From Theocolax elegans (lineage: Eukaryota; Arthropoda; Insecta; Hymenoptera; Cerocephalidae): a DNA stretch of 64,000 nt. Location: NCBI GenBank assembly GCA_026168455.1, contig CM047429.1:58223623-58287622 (forward strand), given 5' to 3'. Below the pieces are notes generated by a model that made no database searches, was not told the origin of the DNA, and saw only the letters and a program-made list of their open reading frames with translations. The position numbers were made by a program, and so were the translations under genes. This document shows positions 40,801-53,341 of this stretch, in pieces (the stretch's first letter is position 1; every line of letters starts with the position of its first letter).

Positions 40801-41549
40801 GTAATATAGAGATAATTGATACACCTATATTCTAAATTTAAAGTATAAGAAGACTTGATCAATATAACTTGGAGTTTATCACTGACATCGATGAGAGTAT
40901 TTACACATTTAGATTAAAAGATTATATTTTCTATTCGTTGCTCGGGGACAGATACCTCAATCTCGTTTGTATACAATGTAGATTAAATTTCAATACCAAA
41001 AAGCTTTCTATCAACTTAAAAATTGGATAAATAGACTACGTAACCCGATTTTAAGTACTAAATATTTATACCTTTTTTTCATCACGAAATATATATCTTC
41101 GTTCTATCGCTTATTTCTCTCCATTGTACTGGAGGATCACAAAATCATGGATTATCTACGTTAGTTTTTTTTTCTCTCTGCAATTCGAGATTCAACGTTA
41201 ATATCGGTAAATGTTTTTCATGCTTTCGAAGACTGGAAAGATTTATCTCTTACATTTCCTTTCCACCGAGCGTTCTTTTATACATATATATATATGTACG
41301 TCTCCTTTCTTTTTTTTTAAGGAGCCTTTGGGCATCTGCTTTATTCAAGTGCAATATTGCATCTTTATATGTAGTGAATATTATGCCATTTAGGATATCC
41401 TTTTGAAATCGGAAAGTTGAGTGAAATAGAATGCGAAACCAATTTTAATGTCGTTAATATTTCAAGTATATCAAAATGTTGGAACGTAGTGAATGCAGTT
41501 TTTAACTGAAATTACTGTTAAAGTTAAGAAGATTTTTTATTTTTTAGAT

Positions 41550-41800
41550 GTAAAGTATTGTTTGTATTTGTTGAGTGATAAAACAAAAAATTTAGTTGGC
41601 GACGTTCTGATGGTACTTCACCATCCTCATCGGTTGCACTCTAATCTCACAACTTCATACTGCATCTAGAGTTAATTAGGTATAACTCTAGATACAAGTT
41701 GTGATAATAAAATACAACGTGATGAGGATAACGAAGCACCATCGAAACGTCCCTAACTAATTTTTTTGTTCTATTGCTCATATTTACCAACAATCTTCAC
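41550..41800. mobile_element. Short foldback / MITE-like inverted repeat
   Basis: The two halves of this 250-bp stretch are imperfect inverted copies. AAAAAATTTAGTTGGCGACG near 41,585-41,604 is matched inverted by CGTCCCTAACTAATTTTTTT near 41,748-41,767. CATCCTCATC is matched by GATGAGGAT, and TCTAGAGTTA by TAACTCTAGA near the centre at about 41,681. No coding capacity was seen. No clear target-site duplication was identified. Confidence 0.6.
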
Positions 41801-42627
41801 GTACAAAATATTTGAGCAAAAATTGTTCTTCAAATCACCTTATAGTGCTGTTGGTGTCAAGCAATAATAATCTAAAATAAACGCAGCAAATTATGTACAC
41901 ATTGTATTAAATACATTAAAAATTTATTGAATATAAAGTATCTACTTAAATGGAAATAGTACTGCAATAATAAAAAGTTAAAAGAAAGAAATAATTACTT
42001 TGAGTAGTATTGTAATTTCCCTAAATACTTTCTTTGCAGTAAAGACAAAGTTCATGACAAATGGCAAGTAAAAAGACAAAACTTTCACTCCTGCGATAAA
42101 ACAGTGAAACAATAAGCTACAAAAAAAAGCAACCGTGCAAATTTTTTATACATATCGAAGGTCTAAAAATAAGGATAAAATCTACTTAATAAATGAAAGA
42201 TAAATATCTAAGAAAATTAATTGAATTTCTAAATAAATGAAATGATCAAGTTATCAAAAGCTATGGTTATTTTTTATATTTTGATTATCAAAAACGAATT
42301 CGATAATGGTCGCCAAAATAGGTTCCCTAAAATTTTTCTAATAAAACAATTATAACAATATATTCTCTCTCGTTCAGTCTTTCTATTCGTAAATTGGTGA
42401 AAATCTGAAAATCGACTTGCAAGATATAACATGATCGTTGCACCGTCTATACCAATAGTCTTGCAACTTTGGGAATTCCGCGAGAGAAACCTCGCGAATC
42501 TCAAAGCCCGCAGGCTCTCCATTATACCGGCTTCGAATCATTAATCTAAATTTTTCTATTCCCCGAGTTTGGAACTAAATCCAACTAATACGTCTCCTAC
42601 TACTTGAGCTTCCGTTTGAAAGATATC

Positions 42628-42628
<1 letters not shown>

Positions 42629-42675
<47 letters not shown>
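42629..42675. repeat. (TA)n microsatellite
   Basis: Uninterrupted TA run of about 47 bp. Confidence 0.95.
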
Positions 42676-42677
<2 letters not shown>

Positions 42678-45608
42678 TCTATATATGTATAGGCGTATAT
42701 GTATATATGTCGGTATCCCTTTACGGTATATAGAGCCACTTTATCCTTTTCTCGATAAGGTGTATTTGTTTTGCGCTTTTTCCACATCGGACGTCGGAGC
42801 AATTTCGTAAATCCACTGTATAACAAGAGAAATAGAGGGAATTCAGTCAATCACGAAGTGTTATTCTGAAAATACGTCGCTGGTTATTTAGCATAAGGAT
42901 TTAACTCGCATTTATCGCTCAAGGTGAGTATTTCGAACTAATGGATTCGTTGGGGAAGTGAATGATTCAATGTGTATGCGTACGCGTATATACATTTCAC
43001 TCTCCTCCATGTTTTGTATATTATATAATGCTTCATTTTCCTTTACAACTCGATTTTCGGATTCTTCGCAATGCTTATAGTGTGGGCGGTAGAAACTTTT
43101 TATTTTTAAATTAGTCGGAACATTTACCGCGCTTTATTATTTTAATGTTATCATTATCTCGAATAAATTCAAATTATTTTTATTTTACCACTTGTAAAAA
43201 TCTGGAGATATTTTTTTTAAGCAAAGCTATTTTAATTATTCGTTTCGATGTGGATTAATAAAAAAAAAAAACTTGTGGACTATCCAGGATGGAACGCGTT
43301 AATGAATCGTGAGAAATCTTCCAATTTATCTGTTTCAACGTTAAATTAATGGAATTTCGATGCAATTACTGAACATTCACTATTTCTCCTGCACGATTAT
43401 ACACATTTCATTATCCTGCATACAATAATAAGTAACAATATTTAATTATCAATTATTGTAATTATCTATACGAACTACTACAATATTAAGTTTACATATA
43501 GGTTTCGATCGATTAAATTTTATACTTTAACATGTACGTATAAAAACGGATGAAAATAGTTAGAATATAATATGTTATAATACATTTTTATATTTTTTAT
43601 TAAATTTTTTAATTTACTTAAATTCATAAGTATTTCATATAAACTATAAGTTGCCCTAAAAGCTATTTTACACATTCTATATTTAACATTTTTAATTTTA
43701 TATGAACCTTTTTTTTTAAGTTATATACGTTGAGAGAGAGGTAACTCCAGTGACAAAACGAAGGCGTAATCTACGGGAAACGGATTTAGGTCAGACTTCG
43801 GCAGGTATTTTCTGATACCTAAAATGAAATTTAGTACCCGCAGTTTAATCTGGATGGAATAAAATCCCAATTTAATGGCATTTTAAGACTAATTACGACC
43901 TAGAATTTCCCTTTTGGTATTATAAATATCAATTTGCACTGACATCAAACCTTTTCCTTTTTTTTTCATTATTATACAATCCAATTATCTTGTAAATAAA
44001 TTAATGTTTAAAATTTTTGGATAAAACTTGTTGCAAAATGGTATAAATAGGTTGTTAATTAAAATTTGTTTTACACTAAAAAATTAAAAAAAAATATATC
44101 GGAATATTTTAAATTGTACGAAGTATATATATATATTTATCTGCAATTAAAAGTATTCTAATTATATTAGTACAATGTTAAAAATAACACATCATTATAG
44201 CACACAATGGATCCTAAAAGACCAAAATACAGTGCAACACTGACAAACTTGTCTTTCAAATCTTATATAGAGAGAGCGTAAGAGAGAACAAAACACAGCT
44301 CAACAAGAGAATCAGAGTACTAGATATATAACTGTATACACGCAGAACATTCTCGAATACGCAAAGGAACTTTGGAAACTTGTGTCATCTATAACGTCGA
44401 GAGTCAAAAGAATTTTCAAGATTTCCATCTTCGTATTGCGCGAAGCCACTTGACGGAGGAACCACCGTCGCCGCCACCCCCGCCACCGAGAGCTTTGTAG
44501 CCGAGCAACCTCTTTCTCAGCCTATATATTGCATTCCACCCCTTTTCTCAAGTTCTATATACGTTACATGCCTGCAACCTTTCACCTTATACGACACCTC
44601 AGTTGCGTCGGCGGCGCTCTATACACCCTTCTTTTTCTTCTTTTGCATCTTCGAATCAAGATTAATGGATTGTATTATTTATGATACGGATTTTCTTTTT
44701 TCAACTCAACTTTCGAATTGCATTCTAGTTGGGTATAATACGTAATTTAATCATATAGTATAGCACAATAAATACTTATAAACTTTGTATATATATATAA
44801 TTCATATTATACTATTATAAGAATATCGATGATGAATTAAAAGAGGATACTACTTATTCGACTGTCTTATAAATTTACAGTTATAAATACATTATAGTGC
44901 CAGTGTAGTATAAAATAATAAATGTGTAAAATTTTTGAGACGCTAAACACGGGTAATAATGTATACGCAAATCTCATAATATTTATGAAAAGGACACGCA
45001 TACATCATAAATACGTGTATGTTTCGTTTAAAATTATTATGTTTGCAGAGCGCGCGAGAACGGATCGATTAAGCATAACGTTTAAAATAAAAGTTTATCT
45101 TGACACTTAAAAGTTAATCCTCTTATATACTTTTCTTTCGTCTCCTGTATTATTTTCTATAAATTGTATAAACTCGTCACGTTTTATTACAAAAGATTAA
45201 AAACAAAAAGGAGAAGGAAAAGGGAAACTCGAAAATTCAACCTTACTACATACATATATATAAATAAAAGAAAAGGAAAAACCTGGAAATTCCAACACGC
45301 GTCTTATTACTCGCTATATGCAAGGAAGGGGTAACAAAAAAAAAAAAAAAGAAGCCGACATCCGCTCGAAAAGTTCGACACCCGCGCAATGCCTCCGGGT
45401 CGTATATATATGTGTGTATATATATGTACATATCGAGCTCGAGCTTGGCGCCCGGGACGCGTTGGGTTGTGTGCACGCACGTGTGAACGACGGGGAGGTG
45501 GGGCGGCTCCTGTGGCTCCACACGCCCTCCCAAGAACTTTGGGACCGCGAGGCGCGAATACTATGCTTTATATATATACAGCTACAGCTGCACCTATAGC
45601 TATGTGCC

Positions 45609-45656
45609 TATATATCTATATATATATATATATATATATCTATATATATATATATA
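45609..45656. repeat. (TA)n microsatellite, interrupted
   Basis: TA run of about 48 bp with two TATC interruptions, at the edge of a GC-rich islet. Confidence 0.9.
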
Positions 45657-47973
45657 CACGTACATACACGACGCTCTGCCGGATTGCGCGAATTACACCA
45701 AAGAACCGGATAAACGGCTGACTTGAGATAAAATTCTACTTCCCAGAGTTTGTTGCAATTCTTTTTTTTTTTAAATTTCGTACGTGCGGTTTGTTAAAAG
45801 TTTATGGTAAAAATGACGAGTAATTGAAAGTAGTTAAATTAAAAAAGCAATATTAATCGCTGAAAATTCAACTTATCTTTTATTGAAACGCATAGATTGA
45901 CGCAGGTACTTATATATACCGTGATAATTTAAAAAGATGTGTTGAAATAAAGTTCTATCCGTATATTGTAGAATCGATGGGATCGTGTCAGCTACTAGAG
46001 CACCTCGACATTCTTATATTTGAACAACCAGATAAGAATATGCACCGAAGATCCGAAAGTAAATAGTTTATTGTAATCCTATTAGTGCAATAGATTCGTG
46101 TCCTAAATACCTGTTTTATAAGTTTACCCATATATACTATATACGATTCGAGCTTGTACTGCTTTCTGTTTCTTTGTTGTAGATATATACAAGATAAGTT
46201 TATCCTTTTTTAAAAATTTAATATAAAACTTGTTATTATTGAAATACTTGTGCGTAATAACGTATTTTAATAATAATAATAACTATAAATCTTAGGAAAA
46301 TAACAACTTCTGATACGGTGAGATACACCAACAATCTTTATATTACATCTTCTTATAAAATTAATTAAGGAAATGTATTAGACGAATGAAATAGCAATTA
46401 TTCGAGAAAGCTGTATTTGTACACGATGTCTAGGTATATTTTATCTCGATTTATGTTAAAACGCGTTACATCGTTTTAACCATTATTTACCGTTGATTAA
46501 CATGACAACCTTAATTTAAACCATAGATAAATAGCCCACGCGCGCGCGTTCACACGCACACACATACACATATTCATTTCGTTCAAAGCTTTATTTTTCG
46601 ACGTACCGCAAAACGGTTATTCGACATCATCACTTTTCACTAATGGACTCGTACTATATATAGGTATAAATTCAGTGAATTAAATCAGTCAGATTTGCAT
46701 TTAGTACCTGTGGATCCACTTTGCGTTTCTCGATGAAACTAGCTATATAGTTGCGAACCTACTGTCGCGTCTTTCATTTTACCCCTTTTCTTTTTCCTTC
46801 CATTTTTCAGGAGGAATATCAATGTAATTTCCACATTTCGAATTACAAATGTACAAATGGGAAGGTAAAAAGGATAAACTAGTAGAAAAATTCCTACTTA
46901 TTTCGTTGACATAGGAAATGCGTTTTCCCAGGACCGTTAATATTTGTAAGGCATATTCTGTTTGTGGCATAAAAATGTATAAAAGAAAAATAAAGTATGA
47001 TTTAAGGTTCAAAGAGCCATTACAGCATAAGATTAAATTTTTCATTGCGCTGAAAAGTGTGTTACTTATAAAGTCGCTTTAATTCGTATCACGACCATGT
47101 TTTTTTTTTGTATTAAAAATTCAATTATTAAAAAATTGCAAAATGTTCTTTTTTACATTGAAACGCTGCCAGAAATTAAATAAATGACAATTCGATTTTA
47201 TTTGTGCGTGTATATATAGTTTTACAATTACTTGCAGTATAAATTTATTACTAGTCTTACTTATTCTTCAGACTCATATAGATGTTGTAAATAATTTTTT
47301 CTTATTTTACTTTTTTTTAAAAGATTTATTATTCTCTTTAGTATTAAAATTATACATACCTAATTACGGGTATAGTTTCAACATTATAAATACAAACTTT
47401 TAGAACATGCATGAATAACAATATAGAAAGAATACAATATCTAACATTTTCGCATATTACGAGCAGTATTAAACAACCGGTAGCCGTACAATGCGTAAAT
47501 CTAAAATTATATTACCAACTATGCAAGGTTGAAATAGCGAATAAATAAAGGGTATAAAGAAAGGCGCAGGTGTTACATAATTAATGATTAAATAATAGAA
47601 GCCAAACCGATGTATAAATTAACCAGGGCGATAAAGAAAAACAATCGGTATATATATACACACACCTACCTTATTTCCGAGTGTTGTACATATTTTCTTG
47701 TATTTGTAAAGGGGTGGGTTTTTCATCAAATTAGCCCCTCTGGATCTCCGGAAATTTACAATTATTCGGTCTCCGTAGTACACGTTCCTTCGTCGATGCA
47801 AAATATTTTTTTAACTAATTTAACCGGACATATATGGTAATTTAATGTTACGATATAAACAAACTTAATTATTCTGATTACGTCTATTTACATGTAATTT
47901 AAAGCGTATGAATAATCAAAGTTAATGAATCAGAATTTGTTAAATAATACTTATAAATTACGAACGATATTTC

Positions 47974-47992
47974 TTTTTTTTTTTTTTTTTTT
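47974..47992. repeat. Poly-T tract
   Basis: Nineteen consecutive T residues. No adjacent retroposon body was recognised. Confidence 0.85.
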
Positions 47993-49344
47993 GCATATTT
48001 ACCGTTTCCTATTTGTTAATGCTGAATAAACAATTACGAAGTCTAATGTATCATTAACAAGAACAAAAAATGTACGAGCGAAATTGTATTATTTAATTTG
48101 AAATTTATTAATGAATAAACGTACTGACTTATTAGAAGCAACTGTAAAAACGAAACTGGCCATAAATCAAACGTAACGCTATATACGAAACACTTAACTC
48201 CCTGGTGGTTTAGCTCGCGTAAACTCCAGTATATCTAGTGAATTTTTTTTTTTAATCATAACTTTGTATTCAAACAAACTATGAAATTTCATGAACTTCC
48301 GGTTTTAAATTGACAGTCTGCGAATTACATTAAATATCGGGTAGATTTATAGAGAACTTCATACACGTACAAAGTTGTGAACAGCGTAAATAAATTATAC
48401 GTTCACGAGGTGTGCGTATATTTTTAATTTTAGTTAACAGAAAAACGATGAAACTTCAAGTATTTTGGTTACGTAAATCCATCGGCTTCAAGTTAGAATT
48501 GTTGATTGTTTTATCAATCTATTTATGCGCTTATTCGTAAATACAAGAATAATTATTCTTAAACAAATTTTTTGATTGATCTAGCTGGTATTTAAAGTAA
48601 TACGCAAATCCAAAAAGATAATTGTCTTATTCACAAAGGACAATGGAAATAAATGACGTTAATGTTTATCCCTTGGGCAGATAAATACCTGTTCAGTAGT
48701 TATGAAATTCTTATATTTTTTTTTCTTTGCAAATTCTCTTTTCATCGCGGAAAATACCTTCATCGGCGTTCGCGAATATATTTTCTTTTTTTTCATCTTT
48801 TGCACAAGGCGTGTTCGCTTGGCTCTTTTTCACCCCTTTTTCTTGTTACCCGACAACTTTGCAGCTTATTGGCAGTCCAAGGAAAATTGGCTTCGAGTTA
48901 TGCGCTGATAAAGGGCCACCCGACTTCCTTTGGCGTCGTCGTCAGCTTTTATAATGAGAAAACCGAGAGAGAAGGTAAAATAAATGAAAGGAGGAAGAGT
49001 GAGAGTGAGGAGAAAGATAGAAGAGATTGATTTTACTTGGTGTTCGACTTGTCGTTTATAGAAAAGGGAACCTTTACACCATGCAAATCCCCTTACTTTT
49101 CTTATCGCGATTTGACAAAGGAAAGTGCGTATTTTATTAGTATATCCAATCATATTATCAACGTGACAAACGACGGATTACTTGAATGTACGTTGGAATT
49201 TTTAAATAATTTGCATTTAATTAGGTGTTTTGTAGTATATAATATATTTATTTAAGAAATTCGCCAAATAATTAATTAATTAAAAATTAACATTTTAAGG
49301 GGGTATATAAAATACACAGTCAACTTACAATTGTAAATATCAAT

Positions 49345-49360
49345 TTTATTCAAATTTATT
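49345..49360 (-). terminator. Parkin polyadenylation signals
   Basis: On the minus strand two AATAAA hexamers lie at 49,355-49,360 and 49,345-49,350, about 260-270 bases after the parkin stop codon. No other canonical hexamer was noticed closer to a GT-rich downstream region. The transcript 3' end is expected near 49,320-49,335. Confidence 0.6.
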
Positions 49361-49617
49361 CGCGACCAATACTATACAATCGAATATTAACAACAGTCGC
49401 CCTTTTTATAATAAATAAATTTATGTATATACATATGTATATATTATACAAAGGTGTACAAACATCATCTAAAAAGTTGTATCTATACAAAATTTAGTAA
49501 GATTAGCGTGCGATCTTGCAAAACATCGCACACGAATGACGATAAACGTCCTTCGTAAAGAGTTCAACGTAGAGGACGTATACAGAAAAAAATCAAATAC
49601 ACCGTGAAACAAGAGAA

Positions 49618-52600
49618 TTATCCAAACCAGTGACTACCCATGCAGTCTCTCGTCCATGAGGTTTGACAAACCCAACACCACTGGAAACCGCAACCGGCTC
49701 TCGTGCAAATCATATGCATGCACCCACCTGCGGACAAATACACGTCTCGTTGAGTCATTTCAAAAGGGTTTAGTGTAAAGACAACATTTGTATAGACTCC
49801 GTAGGAGACGAAAAAAAAAATAAATAAAAGGATGACTGACCACTTTTTTTTATCTTTTGGTTATGAAGTGCTTACATGTTTATGCGGTATTACGTACTTT
49901 GCTCTTTTTTTAAATAGTTTTGCATGTAAGGAGTTTCTACAAAGTGCATCATTTTGTAATAATGAATACACTGTCGGCATCTTCGTACCCTTTGTAATTT
50001 GTAGTTTATAAGTAAAAGTAAGTATAATGATAAACTCACGATTCTCTACATTCTATTACTTATCAGGAGATTGTCACATCTCCGGGAAACAAATCTTTAC
50101 CATATTCTAGGATATGTTTACTACTATAAAAATATAAAGAAACCCAGAGTTTTAGACTCTAACGCTCTTTTTGCGATAGATATAAGCTAATAAAGAAAAA
50201 TCCCGTCCAAAAAAAACCTTAATATTATAACTCGGAAACAAATAAATATATGCTTCCAAACTCTAATCCAAAAGAAAGCTGAAATCGAGTAGATTGGATT
50301 AAAAAAAAAGAAGCTTAAATATCTTGATTTGGTCGAAAGATACGCGAAAAAAACAAATTTAACAATATTTTGATGACTATTTTGAATTAAAAGATTTCAT
50401 GATTTTTTGGGCCAAATTATCTTTTTATTTTTATTTCTTTCATAGCTTTCGACCAAATTAAGATATTTGAACTTCTTTTTTTAAAAGCCAATCTACTCGA
50501 TCTCAGTTTTCTTTTGAATTTAAGTTTGAGTATCTATCTTTATTTGTTTTTGAGTTATAAAGTGATCGAAGTCAAGGGTTTTTTTGACGAGATTTTTTGT
50601 TATTTCCTTGTATCTATCGTAAAAAAAAGCGTTACAGTCTAAAACTCTAGCTTTCTTTATATTTTATAGTAGTAAACATATCCTAGAGTTTGGTAAAGAT
50701 CCGTTTCCCGGAGATGTGACACTCTCCTTGTTAGTTGTGTCTAAACAAATTTGAAAAAGCTTTTACTTAAGCAATAAATTATGCGAAAATTCAAGTGAAA
50801 TTATCATTTCCCACTTATGTGTAAAACATTTTTTTACATACTAGTTTCACATTAAAATTTTTCTGCCAAATCTATGAGTGTTACATAATTTTTAAATTAA
50901 GTTAAGTTTAAGATAATTAAATAAATCAAATAACATTATGTATTATCTTATACTTATAAAATTATTATTTTATTATTATTAAATGAAAGTTATTATATGA
51001 ATTCGCGAGAATCTTGTGTTGTAATAAAATTTCTTACCATCCCTCTCCGTTGGAGTTCGACATTTTGGACACGGCTTTGTCAATTTATTTATAGTCTTTT
51101 TACTTGCTTCATCCCATGTAGCCTGAAAAATATCAATCAAAATAATTAATCATCAAAGTAACATATTCATTCAAATTTTCGTATAATATTTAAACATTTA
51201 TTTTCGTTAAAAGTGATAAGTGCTTGTTTCAGTTTTGTATAAATAAAGTGTTTTACAAACATCTTTTGCTTTTAACGGGTCCACGACGTAATTTCCTCGT
51301 TCAGAAGACGCACTCGATGTCGGTGGTTGAGTATCGCATTCTCCCAAATGAAAGCCTTGCAAACATCTTCTGCAGAATACGTACTAAAATGATTAATTAA
51401 TAATAAATTAAACGACACAATATCTGTCATGAGATTATTAAAATATTAATTATAAATTTAATATTGATACGTATAATATAAAGCTTAAATTATAAGTAAT
51501 ATAACGAATGTATTAGAATGTTTCTTGAAAAAGAATACCGAAGTGACATACATAATTGCGAAAATTACTGTGTTTCAGAGATATTAACTAAAATTCTTAT
51601 TTGAAATATAAATAATATAGTTGTACACTACTACAATTTCATAATTAAAATATTTAGTTTCCAAATTTTATAGTGCTTTATCAACTTTGAATATACACGA
51701 AAACGTAAGCAAAAATTATTTATTAATAATAAATACAATTTAGTAAATTATTTAAAAAATCTCATACTCCACAGCCTCCTATACATTGAATTTTTCGACA
51801 CTCCTCATCACTTGATTCAGGGGTCGAAGAAGGGGGAATTATTCCCATTCCACAGTCAGGTTGAGGACATAACAATCCACCTGATTTTAAAACATATTCT
51901 TCTGCTCCAAAATGCTGATAACGATCATACTATTAAAATATTTTTGTTAATTAGAATTGATATATTCATATTAATTTAGAAAATATATTAAAAAAATAAT
52001 AACTATTCAAACCTGCGCTGAATTAAGTAGACGAAAATGATGAATTTCACGTATAAAAGAATTTGGGCATCCTGCAGGACAAGGTAGTGTATAATATCCA
52101 GTATCATTGTCAAATACAAATTGGCGCTCTTGTAAACGTACAGTACAATAATTACGAAAACAATCTAAACATGCCACGTGTGCTGATTCACATGGAAACA
52201 CTAAAACTGTATCCCTGCAATATTTTAAATATAATATTGAAAATGTGAAATCTATCTAATATTAATAATTTTAATTTAATATGTACTTCAATACTCGTTA
52301 CTTTAAAAATATAGGTAAAAATATATTTTCTATTATATTAACCCAAAAAATTCTATAAATACCTAATGTCTGTACAAGCTAAACATGGAATTTTGGCGAG
52401 ATTAGGTTTGATTAAATATAATGGTACAGCTTCATCCTTTTCTCCTAAACTTGTATGATTTGCACATTTGAAAAAAAATTGAGCATAATGGACTTGGGAT
52501 TCAGTCTCTCCATCTGAAGTAACCAAAGTTGGACAATATTGATTCTCACAATGAATGGTAATCCTTTTTGGTAGAAGAACATCTGGCCAAGATTGAGGGT

Positions 52601-53341
52601 CTCTGTCAACAGTTACAGCTCCATCACCACAATCAGCACATCGAACTCTCAATTTACCAGCTTCTACAGATTTACATGGGAACGAACAGTAAACATAAAA
52701 GTGGGCTTTCTTACCTTGTCCTTCCTATTCTAACATAAACATAGCTAATTATTTTCATATTCAAATAGCAGATATTAATACAAGTAGTGCAATTTACAAT
52801 ACCTACCGTATTTTGTTCATCTTTATTTGATTCATCCAATGATAAATCGGTGAGCGTTTCATTCATAGGTTTACTACCACTGCTATCATCCAAGTCAGAT
52901 TCAGAAATGGATTCTTGAATTGTATCTTTGGATGCTTTGCTTCTATTCAATTTCTTTGGTGCTCGAACTGCATGTAATATACTTTGTTGACCTAAGTCAC
53001 ACTCCTAAATTTATTCAAATAAAAAACCTTGCTTAGTTATATATAAAAAGAAAATAGTACAATTATAATAATGAATTAAAAACCTCTATTATTGTTGAAT
53101 TGTGCAATTCCTTTCCAGCAAAAATGATTTTTATATCTTCTGGCGGGATACCCATTTTCGAAGCAACGATTTCTTTTACATTTCTTATTTCCCATTTTGG
53201 ATCTAAATCTATAGCAAGTGTGTTTCCAGTATTTGTTTTAACGTAAATACTCAAAGAATTTGAGATTGTTCGTTTTCCAAAACGAATCAATTGTAACATT
53301 CTAAGAACAACATTTTTGAGAAAAGTGAAGATGAAACTCAT
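49618..53341 (-). CDS. park: Parkin, RBR-type E3 ubiquitin-protein ligase (complete, 8 exons)
   Basis: Parkin is activated by PINK1 at damaged mitochondria and ubiquitinates outer-membrane proteins for mitophagy. Coding exons on the minus strand, 5' to 3': 53,084-53,341; 52,807-53,004; 52,363-52,724; 52,013-52,214; 51,768-51,929; 51,261-51,383; 51,038-51,122; 49,618-49,727. They join in frame to 1,500 nt (499 residues), against 465 in human and about 480 in fly. The start at MSFIF matches the extended N-terminus of fly parkin. Domains: Ubl about 30-105 (FAGKEL; Ser94 in DLGQQS equals PINK1 site Ser65 of human), linker to about 160, RING0 from Cys165 (Lys176, Arg178 and Lys238 match the phospho-ubiquitin pocket), RING1 from Cys266, IBR about 345-420, REP Trp438 (human Trp403), RING2 about 453-492. 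The catalytic Cys is 466 (GGCMHM), with His468. The position of human Glu444 is Gln479. All introns are GT-AG, but the donors of exon 1 (GTTTTT) and exon 6 (GTTTGT) are weak. The last intron holds a foldback element. Confidence 0.96.
50065..50728. mobile_element. 664-bp foldback element in the last parkin intron
   Basis: The ends are inverted copies. The left end reads AGGAGATTGTCACATCTCCG, and the right end, read inward on the minus strand, is AGGAGAGTGTCACATCTCCG. Pairing continues through GGATATGTTTACTACTATAA near 50,111 and through GAGTAGATTGG near 50,287, almost to the centre at about 50,397. Each arm is about 300 bp with scattered mismatches. No coding frame and no clear target-site duplication were seen. 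In the parkin pre-mRNA this would form a long double-stranded hairpin. Confidence 0.75.

Larger units (their letters stand above)
37831..49344. other. AT-rich noncoding DNA between the CpG island and parkin
   Basis: No convincing gene was found. GC-richer low-complexity islets occur near 40,000-40,300, 42,470-42,850, 44,270-44,640, 45,300-45,700 and 48,700-49,040. Simple repeats include TA runs (42,629-42,675 and 45,609-45,656) and a long T run (47,974-47,992). A 250-bp hairpin element lies at 41,550-41,800. The stretch lies upstream of the signal-peptide gene and downstream of parkin, so it is probably intergenic. It may contain further noncoding 5' exons that cannot be recognised by eye. 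Confidence 0.45.
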
